Source of the DNA: Phytophthora quininea
Lineage: Eukaryota > Oomycota > Peronosporomycetes > Peronosporales > Peronosporaceae
Direction: 5' to 3'
Length of the DNA: 64,000 nt
Assembly: GCA_011947345.1 (NCBI GenBank)
Contig: JAAVTG010000802.1
Span: 1 to 64,000 of the forward strand
The notes beneath the pieces are model-generated. The model searched no databases, was not told the origin of the DNA, and worked only from the letters and a program-made list of their open reading frames with translations. This document shows positions 1 to 11,050 of the stretch, piece by piece (the stretch's first letter is position 1; every line of letters starts with the position of its first letter). The position numbers and the translations under genes were made by a program.

Positions 1-1090
1 CGGTCCAAACGTGGTGCGGCGACTTGTCGTGGCTGATGGCGCGCGTCGGACACCGGTTGCGGAGGAACGTGGCCGTCATCACCGCTTCTCCCCAGTATTC
101 CTTCGACAACCCGGCGTGTTCCAGCATGCAACGCGCACACTCCACCAGCGTCCGGTTCATCCGCTCCGCCACTCCGTTCAGCTGAGGCGTGTACGGCGGC
201 GTGAACTTCTGCTCGATGCCGCGATCCGCACACAACTTGGCCATCATACCCGAAGTGTACTCGCCGCCGTTGTCACTCCGGAGCGTCTTCACTCGCTTGC
301 CGGTCTGCGTCTCAGCCAACGCGACGAACGCAGCGAACTTGGCAGCCACCTCCGACTTGTTCCGAAGCAGGTACACCACACAGAAGTGCGACTTGTCATC
401 GATGAACGTGACGAAGTAGCGCTTGCCTCCGAACGTCGCCGTCTGCATCGGACCGCACACATCGCTGTGGACCACTTCCAGCACTTGCTTCGCACGGTTC
501 GGCGACGACTTCATGAAGCTCACTCGCGTTTGCTTGCCGAGTGCGCATCCGTCGCACACCTCCCACTGCTTCACCGACGTCATGGGGATGCCAGTGCCGT
601 AGCCCTTCTTCACGATGGCGTCGAGACCGCCATGGCCGATGTGACCAAGTCGAAGGTGCCAGAGGTACGACGTGGTGTCCCCTTGGCGATCCTTCGAGCT
701 TGCCGCATTGGCCTCGTCAGCAGGCGTCCTCGGTGTCATGCAGAGTTTGAACAGTCCCTTTCCCTCATGAGCGCCGAGCTTCCACTTGACACCCTTCGTT
801 TCCGCGAAGCACCCGTCGCTCTCGAAGGTCACTGGCCCAACGTCCTTGGTGAAGCGGCCGACTGAGAACAGGTTGCGCGATAGCTTCGGGATGTGCCACA
901 CACCCGTGAGCACACCCTTCTTCATGCCGCGCGGAGTCTTCATCGACATCACGATGTCGCCGCTTCCCACTGCCTGCACCACACCGTCGTCCGCCAGATG
1001 CACGTCCACCGGAGAGATCTTCTTGTAGTTCTTCATGTACTCCTTCGAGTACGTCATGTGCTGCGTCGCACCCGAGTCGACCAGCCACAT
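1..1090 (-). CDS. pol: copia pol (copy 1): protease, GAG-pre-integrase and integrase, partial
   Basis: The reading frame continuing from gag holds the aspartic protease motif (WLVDSGATQHM at the start), the GAG-pre-integrase domain (LWHLRLGHIG) and the integrase core (HSDVCGP, then SDNGGEY), and leaves the window before reverse transcriptase. I saw no difference from the complete copy that would add a stop in this stretch. The protein would act in the virus-like particle: polyprotein cleavage, then strand transfer of the cDNA. Confidence 0.8.
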   Translation of the reverse strand, partial: MWLVDSGATQHMTYSKEYMKNYKKISPVDVHLADDGVVQAVGSGDIVMSMKTPRGMKKGVLTGVWHIPKLSRNLFSVGRFTKDVGPVTFESDGCFAETKGVKWKLGAHEGKGLFKLCMTPRTPADEANAASSKDRQGDTTSYLWHLRLGHIGHGGLDAIVKKGYGTGIPMTSVKQWEVCDGCALGKQTRVSFMKSSPNRAKQVLEVVHSDVCGPMQTATFGGKRYFVTFIDDKSHFCVVYLLRNKSEVAAKFAAFVALAETQTGKRVKTLRSDNGGEYTSGMMAKLCADRGIEQKFTPPYTPQLNGVAERMNRTLVECARCMLEHAGLSKEYWGEAVMTATFLRNRCPTRAISHDKSPHHVWT

Positions 1091-1998
1091 GCCACTCGGC
1101 TTGGAGGCACCCGCGTCGCCACCAACCGAGAAGAGGAAGTCGCCAGAGTCGTCTTCACACTGCGCGACGTTCGCTCGTTGCGGCCTCTGCCGCTCCCGTT
1201 CTCGCGGATCCGCACCGGACACTTGGCGATCCAATGTCCATGCTCGCCGCAGTAATGACAGGCGCTCGTCCTCTGCGCTTGCGCCTGCCGTCCCTTGCGC
1301 TTCCCGTTGTCGCTTGTCATGAACGCTTGACCTTGAGCGTGCGCGGTTCCGTCAGCACCGCCACCTTGTTCCTTGCGCTTCATGTCCTCGTGTAGGAGCC
1401 GAGACGTCACGAGCTCCCACGTCAGCGTGTCGGAACGCGATTCCAACGCCGTGATGAGGAACTGGTACGACTCGCTCAGACTGGCAAGAAGCGTGATCAC
1501 CAAGTCGTCCTCGCTGACTGCAGCGCCGACCGCGTCGAGCTGCTCCGCCAGCGTCTTGAGCTTGTTGATGTGCTCCAGCACATCATCACCTTCGTCCATC
1601 GTCGTAGTGAAGAACCGTCGACGAAGAAAGAGCTTGTTCGCCAGGCTCTTCTTCTCGAAGTGTCCTTCCAGTCTTGACCATGCATCATGCGCGTCCTTCG
1701 CCGACCGCACCAGCGGCAGCTGCGAGTCCTCCATCGCGAGACAGACGATCGCCAGCGCCTTGCGCGACTTCTTGCGAAACATCGCTTGATCCGCCGCGGT
1801 CTGGCACTGCTCGAGCTTCACTTCCCCACTCGTCACTTCCCACAGTTCGCGCTCCTCGAGCACCATCTGCATCTTGAACTTCCATGTGTGGAAGTTGGTT
1901 CCGTCGAACTTGTTGATGCGGGCGGTCGCGGTCGGGGCGGCGTCCATGGCGAAGGCGTAGTCGGGGTCTTGGTCAGGGAAGACGGGGCTTGGGCTCAT
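1054..1998 (-). pseudogene. gag: copia gag (copy 1), frameshifted near its C-terminus
   Basis: Retrotransposon capsid protein of the UBN2/copia type. It starts at the ATG inside the primer site. The N-terminal part has the FDGTNFHTWKFKMQMVLEE signature, and a CCHC zinc knuckle (CHYCGEHGHWIAKC) lies about 265-280 residues in. Near 1205 this copy has one G fewer in a GGGG run than the complete copy, which shifts the frame so the last 45 residues or so are out of phase. At the gag/pol junction near 1110 it keeps a base that the complete copy lacks. The two copies therefore carry different single-base breaks. Confidence 0.85.
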
Positions 1999-2002
1999 AA
2001 CC
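1985..2002 (-). promoter_or_regulatory. Primer-binding site of copia copy 1
   Basis: Directly next to the LTR, the minus strand reads GGTTATGAGCCCAAGCCC. This is complementary to the anticodon arm of a CAT-anticodon tRNA (CTCATAA loop), as in Drosophila copia, which is primed by a half-molecule of initiator tRNA-Met. The gag ATG (1998-1996) lies inside the site. Confidence 0.65.
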
Positions 2003-2388
2003 AAAAGAGAGCACTTGAGCAGTAGTTGGCAAAATGCAAAGTGATTCGATTCAGGTCCTTAGTTCGCAACCGCGTGCTACCTCTAAGCCTGCTACTGGGT
2101 ATCCTTTACTGGATACACCCTACTGGATTCTCTACTGGATACACAGTTACCTTACCCAATCAGAGAACGCCACGTCGATGCCCATCCTGTACCTACAATC
2201 TTGCACCCACAATAGGTACCCACAATCCTGTACCCACAATCATGGCGTAATCACTGTGACGTAAACACCGTCCGTAATCACAGGAATGATTGCGGTACCA
2301 CACAGTGAAGGTCACGCCGACCTCACTGATGACGCGTCCACGTCACACGGTCGCTTGGCGAGGCGTCGTCACATCACTCTTGACAACA
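2003..2388 (-). repeat. 5' LTR of copia copy 1
   Basis: On the minus strand this 386-bp block begins TGTTGTCAAGAG and ends CTCTCTTTT, next to the primer site. It matches the 388-bp LTRs of the complete copy, being two bases shorter in the pyrimidine run before the final TTTT. Short open frames inside it are LTR sequence and not genes. Confidence 0.93.
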
Positions 2389-2419
2389 AATAGTAGGATA
2401 ACATAATGTAATATATTAG

Positions 2420-2840
2420 TATAGTGTACATCGTACCTTGAGTCCGTGACCATCTTCTGGACGAACCCATGGCGGTAAGCAAAGCGGCGCAAAAGACGCG
2501 TGAGCGACTCAAACGCAGCGTCGCTGCTTGTCTTACCTTGTATGTATTCTACATGCCAGGGTTATGCTCTTGTATAATATACCCCACCATTTTGGTGATC
2601 GTAAGGATAAAATTCTCGCGGCGAGGGTCTTTCACGAAGGCAATGAGCTCATTGGAAAATGCAATACTCTCTCGGCGTCCAGGAGTGCGCGCCAGTGTTT
2701 TCTCAAATCCCTGAACCCTATAATGTCCTCCTTCTTGCGTAGCCAATCCGCAAGTGTCCTCCAAGGAACACCCAGCAGCGTGCAACTAGATCCGGATGTA
2801 GCAATAGCCTCACGCTTCACCTTGGTAGAGTAATGCTTAC
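2420..2840 (-). pseudogene. pogo/CENP-B-type transposase relic, N-terminal DNA-binding part
   Basis: Two minus-strand frames join into a helix-turn-helix and linker typical of oomycete pogo-type transposases. The first (around 2820-2690) reads LLGVPWRTLADWLRKK; the second, after a frame change, reads ITKMVGYIIQEHNPG and then LTRLLRRFAYRHGF (about 2500). An in-frame TAG lies between the last two blocks. No catalytic domain follows, because copia copy 1 begins about 30 bp downstream. The transposase would bind element ends in the nucleus. A related short block occurs at 56180-56275. Confidence 0.6.
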
Positions 2841-3770
2841 GACGGACGATAGGAGCGCTGCGGCTATAGGACGTTTGGGATCGTCGTCTATCGGACGCTG
2901 TTGTAGGAAATGAGAGGCTACGAATTAATCGTCAGCGGCTTCATAAATATTGACTAATAAAAATGTGTGTGAGCGCAATGATCGGCTGATATAAAACTGA
3001 TGGCTGTTCATTGTGTCCGGCCGTGAATTCTGTCCATATCTGTAATATGACTACGTCATATAATACGGCATTCATAAACGGTTCGGGGCCTTTTTTCGAG
3101 AACGAAGGGGTTACAGCCATGATGTTCAAATAAGTTTTTAGGTATTTATTTGGCAATACTATCGGGAATACGATGTTGAAGCAATAGCGAAGTAGTGTCG
3201 TACTTATATTCAAGCGATCACAAGATTCTCAATAAGTTCAACATAATAAAATATCGATTTTTAAACGACTCCAAATTCATATTTTTACCGAAAAGTATCC
3301 ATTAGTCTGTTGGAAGACTATTGGTCAAATTCGTCTTCTATTAGGCAAATCAGGACAGCAAGTAATTGTGAGTATACATGATCCAACTGAGCTATTTGAA
3401 CGGCCTTATCTTACTTTTGACGTGCACGCCGGCGTAAAGGCTCACCATCCCTGAAGTTAGAAAGCTGCCACTCACGCTCGGCTTCCCATCGAGCTCGAAG
3501 TCCTCTTTTAATTGGCTGGTTACACGAAATGTGTGCCGGTTGAAGACATACATGTAATTGTGTGGTACTTTAACCCAGATTTCCCGAAAATGTATTTCTG
3601 AGCATTGTGCTAGCTTCACCACTTGGCAGTATCTATTGCCACTACTCATCGTAGCTGCTGTATTAATTGCAATATCTGGTACTTTTGCAATAATATTGGA
3701 ATACCAGATCATCTTTAACAGCTCGAACAAGCGAAGCTGAAAAAATGCTCAACTCCTCTCCCAGCACGCC
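2841..3770. other. No recognisable gene
   Basis: Moderately AT-rich sequence. The longest open frame is 112 codons on the minus strand (3392-3730); it matches nothing I know and has no signal peptide or domain signature. It may be DNA-transposon debris. Confidence 0.5.
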
Positions 3771-3774
3771 GAAG

Positions 3775-3965
3775 AGCCTTTTAGGTTGAAGCCTCTTCGT
3801 TACCCTGAATTAACGCAGTTGATAATCTCTTCCTGGGAAGCTCTGTTACCAACCACTATCAAGAGCGGCTTTGTCTGACCAGGTTTGGTCACTGATTCTC
3901 GTTCCTTGGCAACTAGGTCGATGACTACAGCAGAAATTGAGACAAACGTGTCGGAATGGCTGAAT
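3775..3965 (+). pseudogene. Possible C-terminal tail of a pogo-type transposase
   Basis: One plus frame reads LRYPELTQLIISSWEALL followed by TIKSGF and a stop. This resembles the tail after the third catalytic Asp in pogo-type transposases, where a conserved Trp helix is followed by an I-x-x-x-F block. No catalytic motif is found upstream, so this is a weak call; it could be chance. Confidence 0.25.
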
Positions 3966-4078
3966 TATTTGTTGGTGAAGCCACGATCAACTCTGACGAC
4001 CAGGGATTCGTATTAGCGGACAAGTTTTATTACTAATAAATATTTCGGTAATATAATAAGTTTGGGTCTGTTGCAGAG

Positions 4079-4960
4079 AACATTATTTAGTGTGCAACAG
4101 CGTTCCCAAAAGTCAATTTCAACAGTACTACCGCATATCATTCCGTGCCTTTGAGAACTTGGCTGCGTTGCTGGCTCCACGTCTCCGAATGGACGAGGCT
4201 CAGTCGCATCTTCGTACCGGTATCGACCCGATATGTGCATTTCATGGCTCGCTGGGTATTTCTTTCGCCCTATTCGTCTTGATGGTTCAAGCAAGGCTGC
4301 TTTCTATAACAGTATTCACGGAATGATGGACGCAGTTCAGGCTGGAGATGAGCAACCGTTACGCTTTCCAATTACCCAGGTCGAGCAGCGAGTGTCTGCA
4401 GGTGCATTTGCTCAGCTGAGCTCAGGACGCGCTATGACGGTGTGTGTCTGGGGTATCGACAGTTAGTTATGCAAGATACGGGTTCCTCAGCGAACTGAAG
4501 TCAAGCGAGTGACTTCGTTCTTCCGGGCATTGCCAGTGCTTCGATATAAGCGTGGAAGCCTGTGTTGACCAGCACTCACGATTTAATGCAGTATCTAGTC
4601 AGCGTTTTGGTGGTATGGGTGATGAACTTGCTTATCAAAAGTGGAATATGAAATTGCTGAAGTAATGCCCATAGGAATATATTTAATTGACGACGTTGCT
4701 AACTCGTTCACGAAGCCAAAAACAAAAACTCCCATACATGACACCAGCACCTTCCATCGAAGTCAATTACGGATTCAAGTTGAAATGACCTTCGGCTTTT
4801 TCGTGAATATATGTTCCATACTCAATTCAACCAACTCAACTTTGACAGCTTTAGTTTTGACCGCCCACTTTCGTGGGTTCACAGTCATTCAGAGTCACAC
4901 GTGGCGTAATCAAGGGCCGCTGGATACCGGATACTTGGTGGGTGAATACGAATCTCAGTA
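4079..4960 (+). pseudogene. PIF/Harbinger-type transposase relic
   Basis: Three plus-strand pieces in different frames line up with a DDE_4 (Harbinger-like) nuclease. They are an N-terminal helical region (RISFRAFENLAALLAPRLRM, 4129-4190), a WLAG...IRLDG...AAFYNSIHGMMDA block (4240-4340) and a C-terminal SQLRIQVEMTFG segment (about 4760) carrying the final catalytic Glu. The two central Asp motifs are not evident. A stop ends the middle piece at 4466. The piece order is right for one gene that has lost its frame. Confidence 0.65.
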
Positions 4961-5186
4961 AATGTGAGAATCGCCTCTCAAGGGAGTCCACTGAAGGAGC
5001 CTCTATCAAAGAAATCTCCGCCCAAGAGACATACTTGAAGAACGTATACTTGGGAACGTTCTCGACTCTTGGGCGGCACTTTTGCGTCTTGTGCCACTTC
5101 AGTGACCTGGGTTTTACAAATCATCTCTCGCATATCACTAGGTTGACTGAGGCGAGACGGGTTGCGTGCAGGGATACCTTCCTCTA

Positions 5187-5480
5187 GGCAATTTGTACCT
5201 TGGTTGTCGGCGACCCATTTGAGGACGAGGGTGACCGAAATGAAACGTTCCGCTGTTGGTCGGAGTATTCGTGGGCGTATTTCTTGAGTATGCTTTCTCT
5301 TGAATCACACTTCCCAGTCTGAGGGCTCAGCCTTGGTAGGACCCCCCGTTGTATCCCAAGCGACAAGTTTGTCGCACAGCTCCATTCTCTTGGTTGTAGT
5401 ATTCACTCCAGCTCTCCATAAAACACTCCACGTGATAAGCTCCAATTGTCGTAACCATAGAAAATTCACTTCCGCATTGT
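5187..5480. other. No recognisable gene
   Basis: Only short open frames with no family signature on either strand. Confidence 0.5.
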
Positions 5481-5825
5481 CACATCGGCCATACCAATGA
5501 GTCAGTCATAGCATTCACAGCCCTGTGCTCAACCAGCATTCGTAGCTCGTTGCTGCGCTCGAAGACAATGTGGGGGTCGAAGCCCAGCAGATGTCGCGAT
5601 TCATCATCATGATGCCGCTTTCCAGCAAACGCCATGCGTGATCTTCGAGGCCTCATAAAGCAGCAGGTAACGGCGAAGTCTCGCTTTATCAGGACGAAAG
5701 TCACCTGCCATCAGGTGGACGCGGAGGCGAGGCACCTTCACTGGCGGATCGTTACTCAGATGCAGTCGAAAACAGGTAGCGCGATCTAAACTTCCCATTA
5801 GACCAGTGTATAGCTCCGTTGACAT
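5480..5825 (-). pseudogene. Possible gypsy-type pol fragment
   Basis: Two overlapping minus frames of 72 and 74 codons. The upstream one contains DPPVKVPRLRVHLMAGDFRP followed by a basic block. This resembles the segment just before the reverse transcriptase fingers in some oomycete gypsy elements, where a PPVKIPPL-like stretch precedes a K/R-rich YPP segment. No RT catalytic motif is present, so the call is tentative. Confidence 0.25.
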
Positions 5826-6560
5826 GCCGTTCTCCGTTCAAACGTTCAATGAGTCATGAAGCGCAGCTATAACCTCGTCGAGGTGATTGGTTTACATCTC
5901 CAGAGAAGTTGTCGTGTGGTCAAAGCCATCCTCATCCGTAGCTTTGGGCTCGCCTCGCGGCTTTGGAGACACGTTCGAACCATCCTAATACCAAGTAGAA
6001 TTCCTCTCTAGGGCCGAAGTTCAATAATCCATATAATCTACGAGTAGAATAACCAAGCTGAGACGTAATGGGTCGGCCTGCGATCATCGCGCGTCTCTTC
6101 TGTGGTGAAGCTCATTGCGGATGGATGGGGAGAAACCGCGATTGCTGGGTGATAACGATGGACGAGTGAGATACGTGGAGAATATTCGGAGAACTCCCGA
6201 CTGACCGACCGACCGCGATCATTTTTGGGTCGGTCACTTTGGTCGGTCATTGGTGGTCGATCACGGGCAATCATTTCGGTACACGATCACTTTCGGTTGA
6301 TCAGGTGCGATCATTTCGACACGCGATCACGATCACTGTACATCGATCATGCGGCAGTTACGTGGGTATGCGGTCACTCTCTGGTGGCACTCGACGATCG
6401 AGTGGATGTTGTGCAAAGGAAGCCCGGCGAAGGAGTGATGCGCAAGCAAGTTGAAGGACGGCGGAGCTGAGTAACACCCAATGAGCGGTGACGAAATCTT
6501 AGGTGCTCTCTTTTGAAGACGTTAAGCAAGGACAAAGTAAGGATAGTGTAAAGGAGTGCA
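5826..6560. other. GATC-rich non-coding stretch
   Basis: No gene is seen. From 6205 to 6350 the plus strand is dense in GATCA and GGTCGGTCA words, giving a quasi-repetitive patch. Similar GATC-rich sequence recurs at 53990-54120. It may be a retroelement LTR or leader, but no boundaries can be set. Confidence 0.4.
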
Positions 6561-7110
6561 GACAGCTGTATTGGATAGAGAAGAAGGCTATAGAACAAAC
6601 AGAGTTGATTTTCCCTGGAACGCACAAGAGGCATCGGGCACGGGAAGGTATATTGGCCCACCCACGCCGTCAAGTCGCAGAGGGCCCGGAAGCTTTTGGC
6701 TGGCGATCACTCTCATCCCCGGGATCCCGCTATCGGAAGCGGTCACGCTCGCAAGAGCTAAGCAAAGGAAATGACAAGGACAAGGAGGGCCCAAGACAGC
6801 GTCTGGCCCGTCGACCACGAGCTTGAAGACTCACTAGGAGGAGGACACCCGACTCGGACAGCAGGCGAAGCATATCCGCGCTGCTGCCCAAGGTCTCGCG
6901 ACTGACCAGGCCGGTTCAAGTGACCACCAACCCAATTATCTCCAAGCCACTTGAAGGGCGTTACCCGCTCGCTGACGGGTACACAAGGTAAGAAAGAGTT
7001 CAACACACTCACAGCACATCGGAGTACCCCTCCGCAGCCGGCAGTTTGGACACCGTGCGCAAGAGCGGTTTGGGTAAATCGCGCTTCGCCACACTTCTCT
7101 TGTTCGCGGA
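6560..7110 (+). repeat. Dispersed repeat R1, copy 1
   Basis: The block shares, in the same order, an upstream ACAGAGTT patch, the word TATTGGCCCAC (6651), GACGGGTACACAAGGT (6974-6989) and a following GGAGTACCCCTCCGCAGCC core with similar sequence at 40741-41395 and 55650-56190; a short piece is at 11540-11670. The copies are clearly diverged. No long coding frame is shared. It is probably part of a retroelement (internal 3' region or LTR), but no terminal repeats or target duplication are visible. Confidence 0.55.
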
Positions 7111-9700
7111 TCCAGTACTTCAAACTCCTCAGCACCAATGGGCCTGCAGATATCTCGATCTTGATTTACTTAAAGGCGGACTCTTCATGTTCGTGTATCG
7201 CCCACAGGGCAAAGGGTAGTAGTAGTAAGATGATGTCAGGCATTCCAGTGTCGACAGCAATGACAGTGCCCCCGTGAGCAAGTATGATGCTCAGTTGCAA
7301 GAAATCACTGATGCCGTTGTGGTGAAGCACTTTCCCAGAATTCCGGGTCAGCGAGTGGGAGGATTCCGGATCAGCGATTGGGAGACCAGAATGGAGGAAT
7401 CCATACTGGATCCAAGAGATACATAGTGGATCCAAATGATCCGTTCTGGATCCATATAAAGTTGGAATGATCCAGGATCTCCGAGCCTAGATCTCTATGT
7501 GGGACGCCCCAGCATGGATCTGGCATGATACACGCCCAAGAAGTAAAATATCTAGTGCGACGACATAGATCGGGCAGTATGATAGGCTCTAAAATGGGAT
7601 CCAACCATGTTTTGCTTGATACAGAGTCAAATTTGCCTTGCCCTTGCAAGTGTACTTCCAAATGTCCGAGACCGCGGGATTTACGTTGGCCCAGTGAAGA
7701 TACGCCCGGAATAGCACGGATCAAGCAGCGCTCGGAAGATCTGGATAGTTTACGGCCAATTCCCCTCGCAGCCCAGATCCACGAGTACCAAATGCAGATC
7801 CGAGGTCTACTGGAGTTACTACTTGGCCAACACGACTGATCGACCGTCAACCCCTCAAAACCGCGTTATTGGAAGTGTTCAAGTACGGGAAGGACCCCAG
7901 CAAATCCTCAAGGCAATCCCGTCTGGATCCAGAATCCAATCCAGACGCCAGATCCAGATCTGGCAAAACATCCACGACACAGAGTGAAGATTCCCGCGCT
8001 GTGTCGCTGACCAAATCGCGACATGGATCACCCCAAGTCACGTCTGATACAGACTGTCTTTGTAGACAAATGTGATAGATACAAAATGTACATACTGCGG
8101 TTAGGGATATGCTAACGATTTCGAGTTCTACAGGATAAGATGTTATTACATTTTGTGTCGGCGATACTCTCATGAACGGGGATAACTCGTTTTCACATTT
8201 CAAGAAAGCGTGTCAAATATCGCAGTTTAAAATCTGGGAGAGATGGGAGGGGAGAGAGGGGGCGCCACATATGGTGATACTGATTTGGATTTTTCTGTGG
8301 ATAGCAATCCCCGCGCTGTGATTGGTTGGATTTTAACCTCGTTGATGAGTGGTTGTGGAGATGTGCGGCTGGTTGGGACAAGGCTGTGGCAGGAGTCCTA
8401 CCAAGGATGGTCCCTAGGTTTCGGAAGCCTGCGCAGGGAGTATATGGACCCCGAAACGCACTGGAGGCTCCATCCGCAGTCGCACCTCGTCCGTCAGCAA
8501 GTGCTCAAGAATGGGCAGAAATCACATTTTGGGAACGTATCCCCTCTGTGCCTTGTGTAGCCTTGTTCCCAAAGCGCACGATGATTGCGACGCTATAGGC
8601 TCTCAAGACCCAGTCTGTCTCAACAAAGCACGTGTTACACAACACACTATATTTCCTAGAAGCTGCTTTGCTTGATGAAGATGGATTTCCCGATACGCTA
8701 GGACTCTGGAGCCGGATTCGGTATCTGGACGCAGATCGGCGTTCCAGGATGACCAATCCCTGAACCGTGACTCTGAATAGATGGAATCGCGAATCCCTAA
8801 TCAAACATCATGTCAAGAACCAATCCCCAGTGCGAGTGGCGTGGAGCGCCTGCAGTTGAAGTTGCGAGAGGTCACCCCGTTTGGGAAATTTGACCCCATT
8901 GAGCAATGGAGATGCTCCAGGATTGCGCACCCAGTGATGACTCCATAGACAGACCAAGTCATTTTTACCGTCCATATTCAAGTCAAGATATTGTCAGAAG
9001 ATCGTTCAAGATTCGTACTTAGTATTGCATAGCTAGTTTGTATGAGATTTTAACAGAGTTCGATTTCTCCCCAAGTGCTCAAGTGCTCCGAGGAAGCGGA
9101 GGCCGCATTGGGCGTTAAGGGCACCTTGGCTTAGGGACTAGCCTCGTGTGGAACTCCCCGTGTTCAGGTCCATTTAGGAAGGGGAGTTATGAGGGCGTGT
9201 TGCTCCTGGATTGACCCCGACCCATTCCATATCCTAGTTGGGCCGTCGGTACATCCGGACGTCACCCATTTCATATTGACCTGACCGTCTTGTGTGGCTG
9301 GATAGCAGTGACCACCAGGGCGTTGACACTAACTGCGTTGTGAATCGACTGACCTAAGCTTTGTAACCGAGTGCTGTATCTGTTGTTCCGCGAGGAGCTG
9401 GTGCGCGAACGTCGGGGTGTTCGAGACCTTCCAGGTGTCCCGAACCGCATACGCCCCATCGATCCTGGACGAGGACCCACCATCCGAGGGTCCAAAAGAA
9501 TAAGTGGTGACTGCATATCGGTATCGAACACTATTTTGTTGATTGTTATCTTGTACAGTTTTGGTTGTGTTGTCACGGAGTACGAACACAAACCACCTTC
9601 TAACTCTTCTAACCCGCTCTCTGTAGCAAGCGCGTTCGGGGAACCCCGAACCGTAGTACTAACCTACTCGTTACCCGTATCCTGAGCAGGTGTCCTCCTG
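7111..9700. other. No recognisable gene; GGATCC-rich patch
   Basis: Between 7370 and 7990 the word GGATCC/GATCCA recurs many times, as it does at 13690-13950 and 14325-14415, hinting that both blocks derive from one element family. Open frames at 7525-7839 and 7869-8075 (plus) are short, polar and unrecognised. 8080-9700 holds nothing I can assign. Confidence 0.4.
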
Positions 9701-9888
9701 GTCGTCGAATCCAGCGATTCGAACTCTTAGGGATTGCACACAAGGTACACGCCAACGGCCCCAGACTGCTCAAGAGCCTTCTGGAACTGCTATCCCCGCA
9801 GACCAATTCATTCGGGTCGCGCCACTGAATACCCCTTGGGCGCAAGTTTTTCACCAACTTCACCACACACACATTCAGGATTTCGCCG

Positions 9889-11050
9889 ATGGCAGAGAAC
9901 GCGTCTCAAGCTATCGCAAACCGCAGCGGTGCAAAGCGCCGTACAGCAAGTTGTGGCCGACGGTCTTCGGCGGCACACCTACGAGCCGAGGCAAGAGAGG
10001 TGGATCAACTGGCGCAGCAATCGAGAGTTTGTCGACAGCAATGCAGCCACGGAGGGCAAGATCTTGGTATTTCTCGAGGAGGTCGTGCGTCCACGAGGTT
10101 TGAGACGGACAGAAGCTGGCAAGGTTGTTCCTCTGTCCGCAGAGGGCCTTGAACGATATGTAAAGGCGTTTGTAGACATCTATAGAACACATCAATCCCT
10201 ACGAGTTGGAGCCCTCCCTCATCCGCGTGGCAAAGCCCTCTCAGAGTACTTGAAGACACACAAGCGCGAACGAGCGAAGCGCAAGGTAGAAGATTACGAC
10301 GACAGAGGCAAGGGGATGGCTCAAGACGCTTACTCGCTCGCTCAATTACACAAGGTTTCCGAGTACTTCATGGAGCAGAACTGCGATCGAGGGTTTCATG
10401 ATCGCGTCGATCACGCGCTTATGGCCCGAGAAGAGACCAAGGAAAAATTAACCAGTTTGGGAGGATCGAATAGGGTGGGTGCATTCGGCACCGAGACGTG
10501 GTTGCCTGTCCCATCGGTGCCTTAGCCTTGTATCTGTTTTGGCGATTCCACGTACACAGGGAGGCGTTTCCTGGTCTTCGTGTTCGCTCCTCGTGGTATG
10601 ATATCCAACGCATTGATGGCAAAGTCAAGAACCGCGAGTTTTCCTACAGCGCAGACAAGTGGGTTGAAGAAGGCACTGAAGGCATGCGGCATCACCAGGA
10701 AAAAGGTACTGCACAACACTTTTCACAAGCGACACACTATAACAGATTATTCACATCAAATAACAGTTTGTTTCACAATGTTTAACATCACGTCAATTAA
10801 CACTTATTGCGATTGTTTCTGTAGGTGACCTACATTCGACGAACACGTTCGCCCGTGACAGCAGAAGCAAACGGTGCGTCAGAAGCCAGCATACGGAGAG
10901 GTGGTCGGTAGAACAACGAAAAAATGGAAGGACGTTATCTAACTACGCTGCTACGAGAGGTTGTCCGCACTTTGGCCGATCTTAATGCAAGTGGCGGCAA
11001 ATATTTCTTCCTCGTGCAGAATGCACGATTCCAGAGTCGTTGAGCAGACA
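9889..11050 (+). pseudogene. Crypton-type tyrosine recombinase relic
   Basis: The plus strand encodes pieces of an oomycete Crypton-like tyrosine recombinase. A likely ATG at 9889 starts MAENASQAIANRSG; after a frame change the N-terminal domain follows (RHTYEPRQERWINW, then EGLERYVKAFVDIY). After an apparent internal deletion near 10450, CPIGALALYLFWRF and SSWYDI appear. After another frame change and a likely intron (10706-10824), ASEASIRRGGR and EGRYLTTL follow, the last carrying the candidate nucleophile Tyr. Stops interrupt the frame at 10470 and after GGR. Such enzymes move circular DNA by site-specific recombination and need no DDE transposase. The element ends were not found. Confidence 0.65.
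10706..10824 (+). other. Probable spliceosomal intron in the Crypton recombinase
   Basis: GTACTG at the 5' end and TTTCTGTAG at the 3' end, with several TTAAC words upstream of the acceptor. Removing 119 bp joins CGITRKK directly to VTYIRRTRS, which restores the expected order of recombinase motifs. Not tested against transcripts. Confidence 0.5.

Larger units (their letters stand above)
1..2388 (-). mobile_element. Ty1/copia LTR retrotransposon (copy 1), cut by the window edge
   Basis: The minus strand carries an LTR (2003-2388), a primer site, a gag region and the start of pol, running off the left edge inside the integrase domain. It is almost base-for-base identical to the reverse complement of the complete copia at 25437-30314; base 1 corresponds to about 27825 there. 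The two are recent copies of one family. The flank after the LTR is AATAG (2389-2393), which should be the target duplication, but the partner lies outside the window. The element abuts a pogo-type transposase relic read in the same direction. Confidence 0.93.

Noticed and set aside
2034..2264. 76-codon open frame repeated three times (also 25561-25791 and 30051-30281 minus)
   Set aside because: It lies wholly within the copia LTR and is repeated only because the LTR is. No coding signature.
3392..3730. 112-codon minus-strand frame as a gene
   Set aside because: No motif or homologue known to me and no intact context. The sequence around it is relic DNA.
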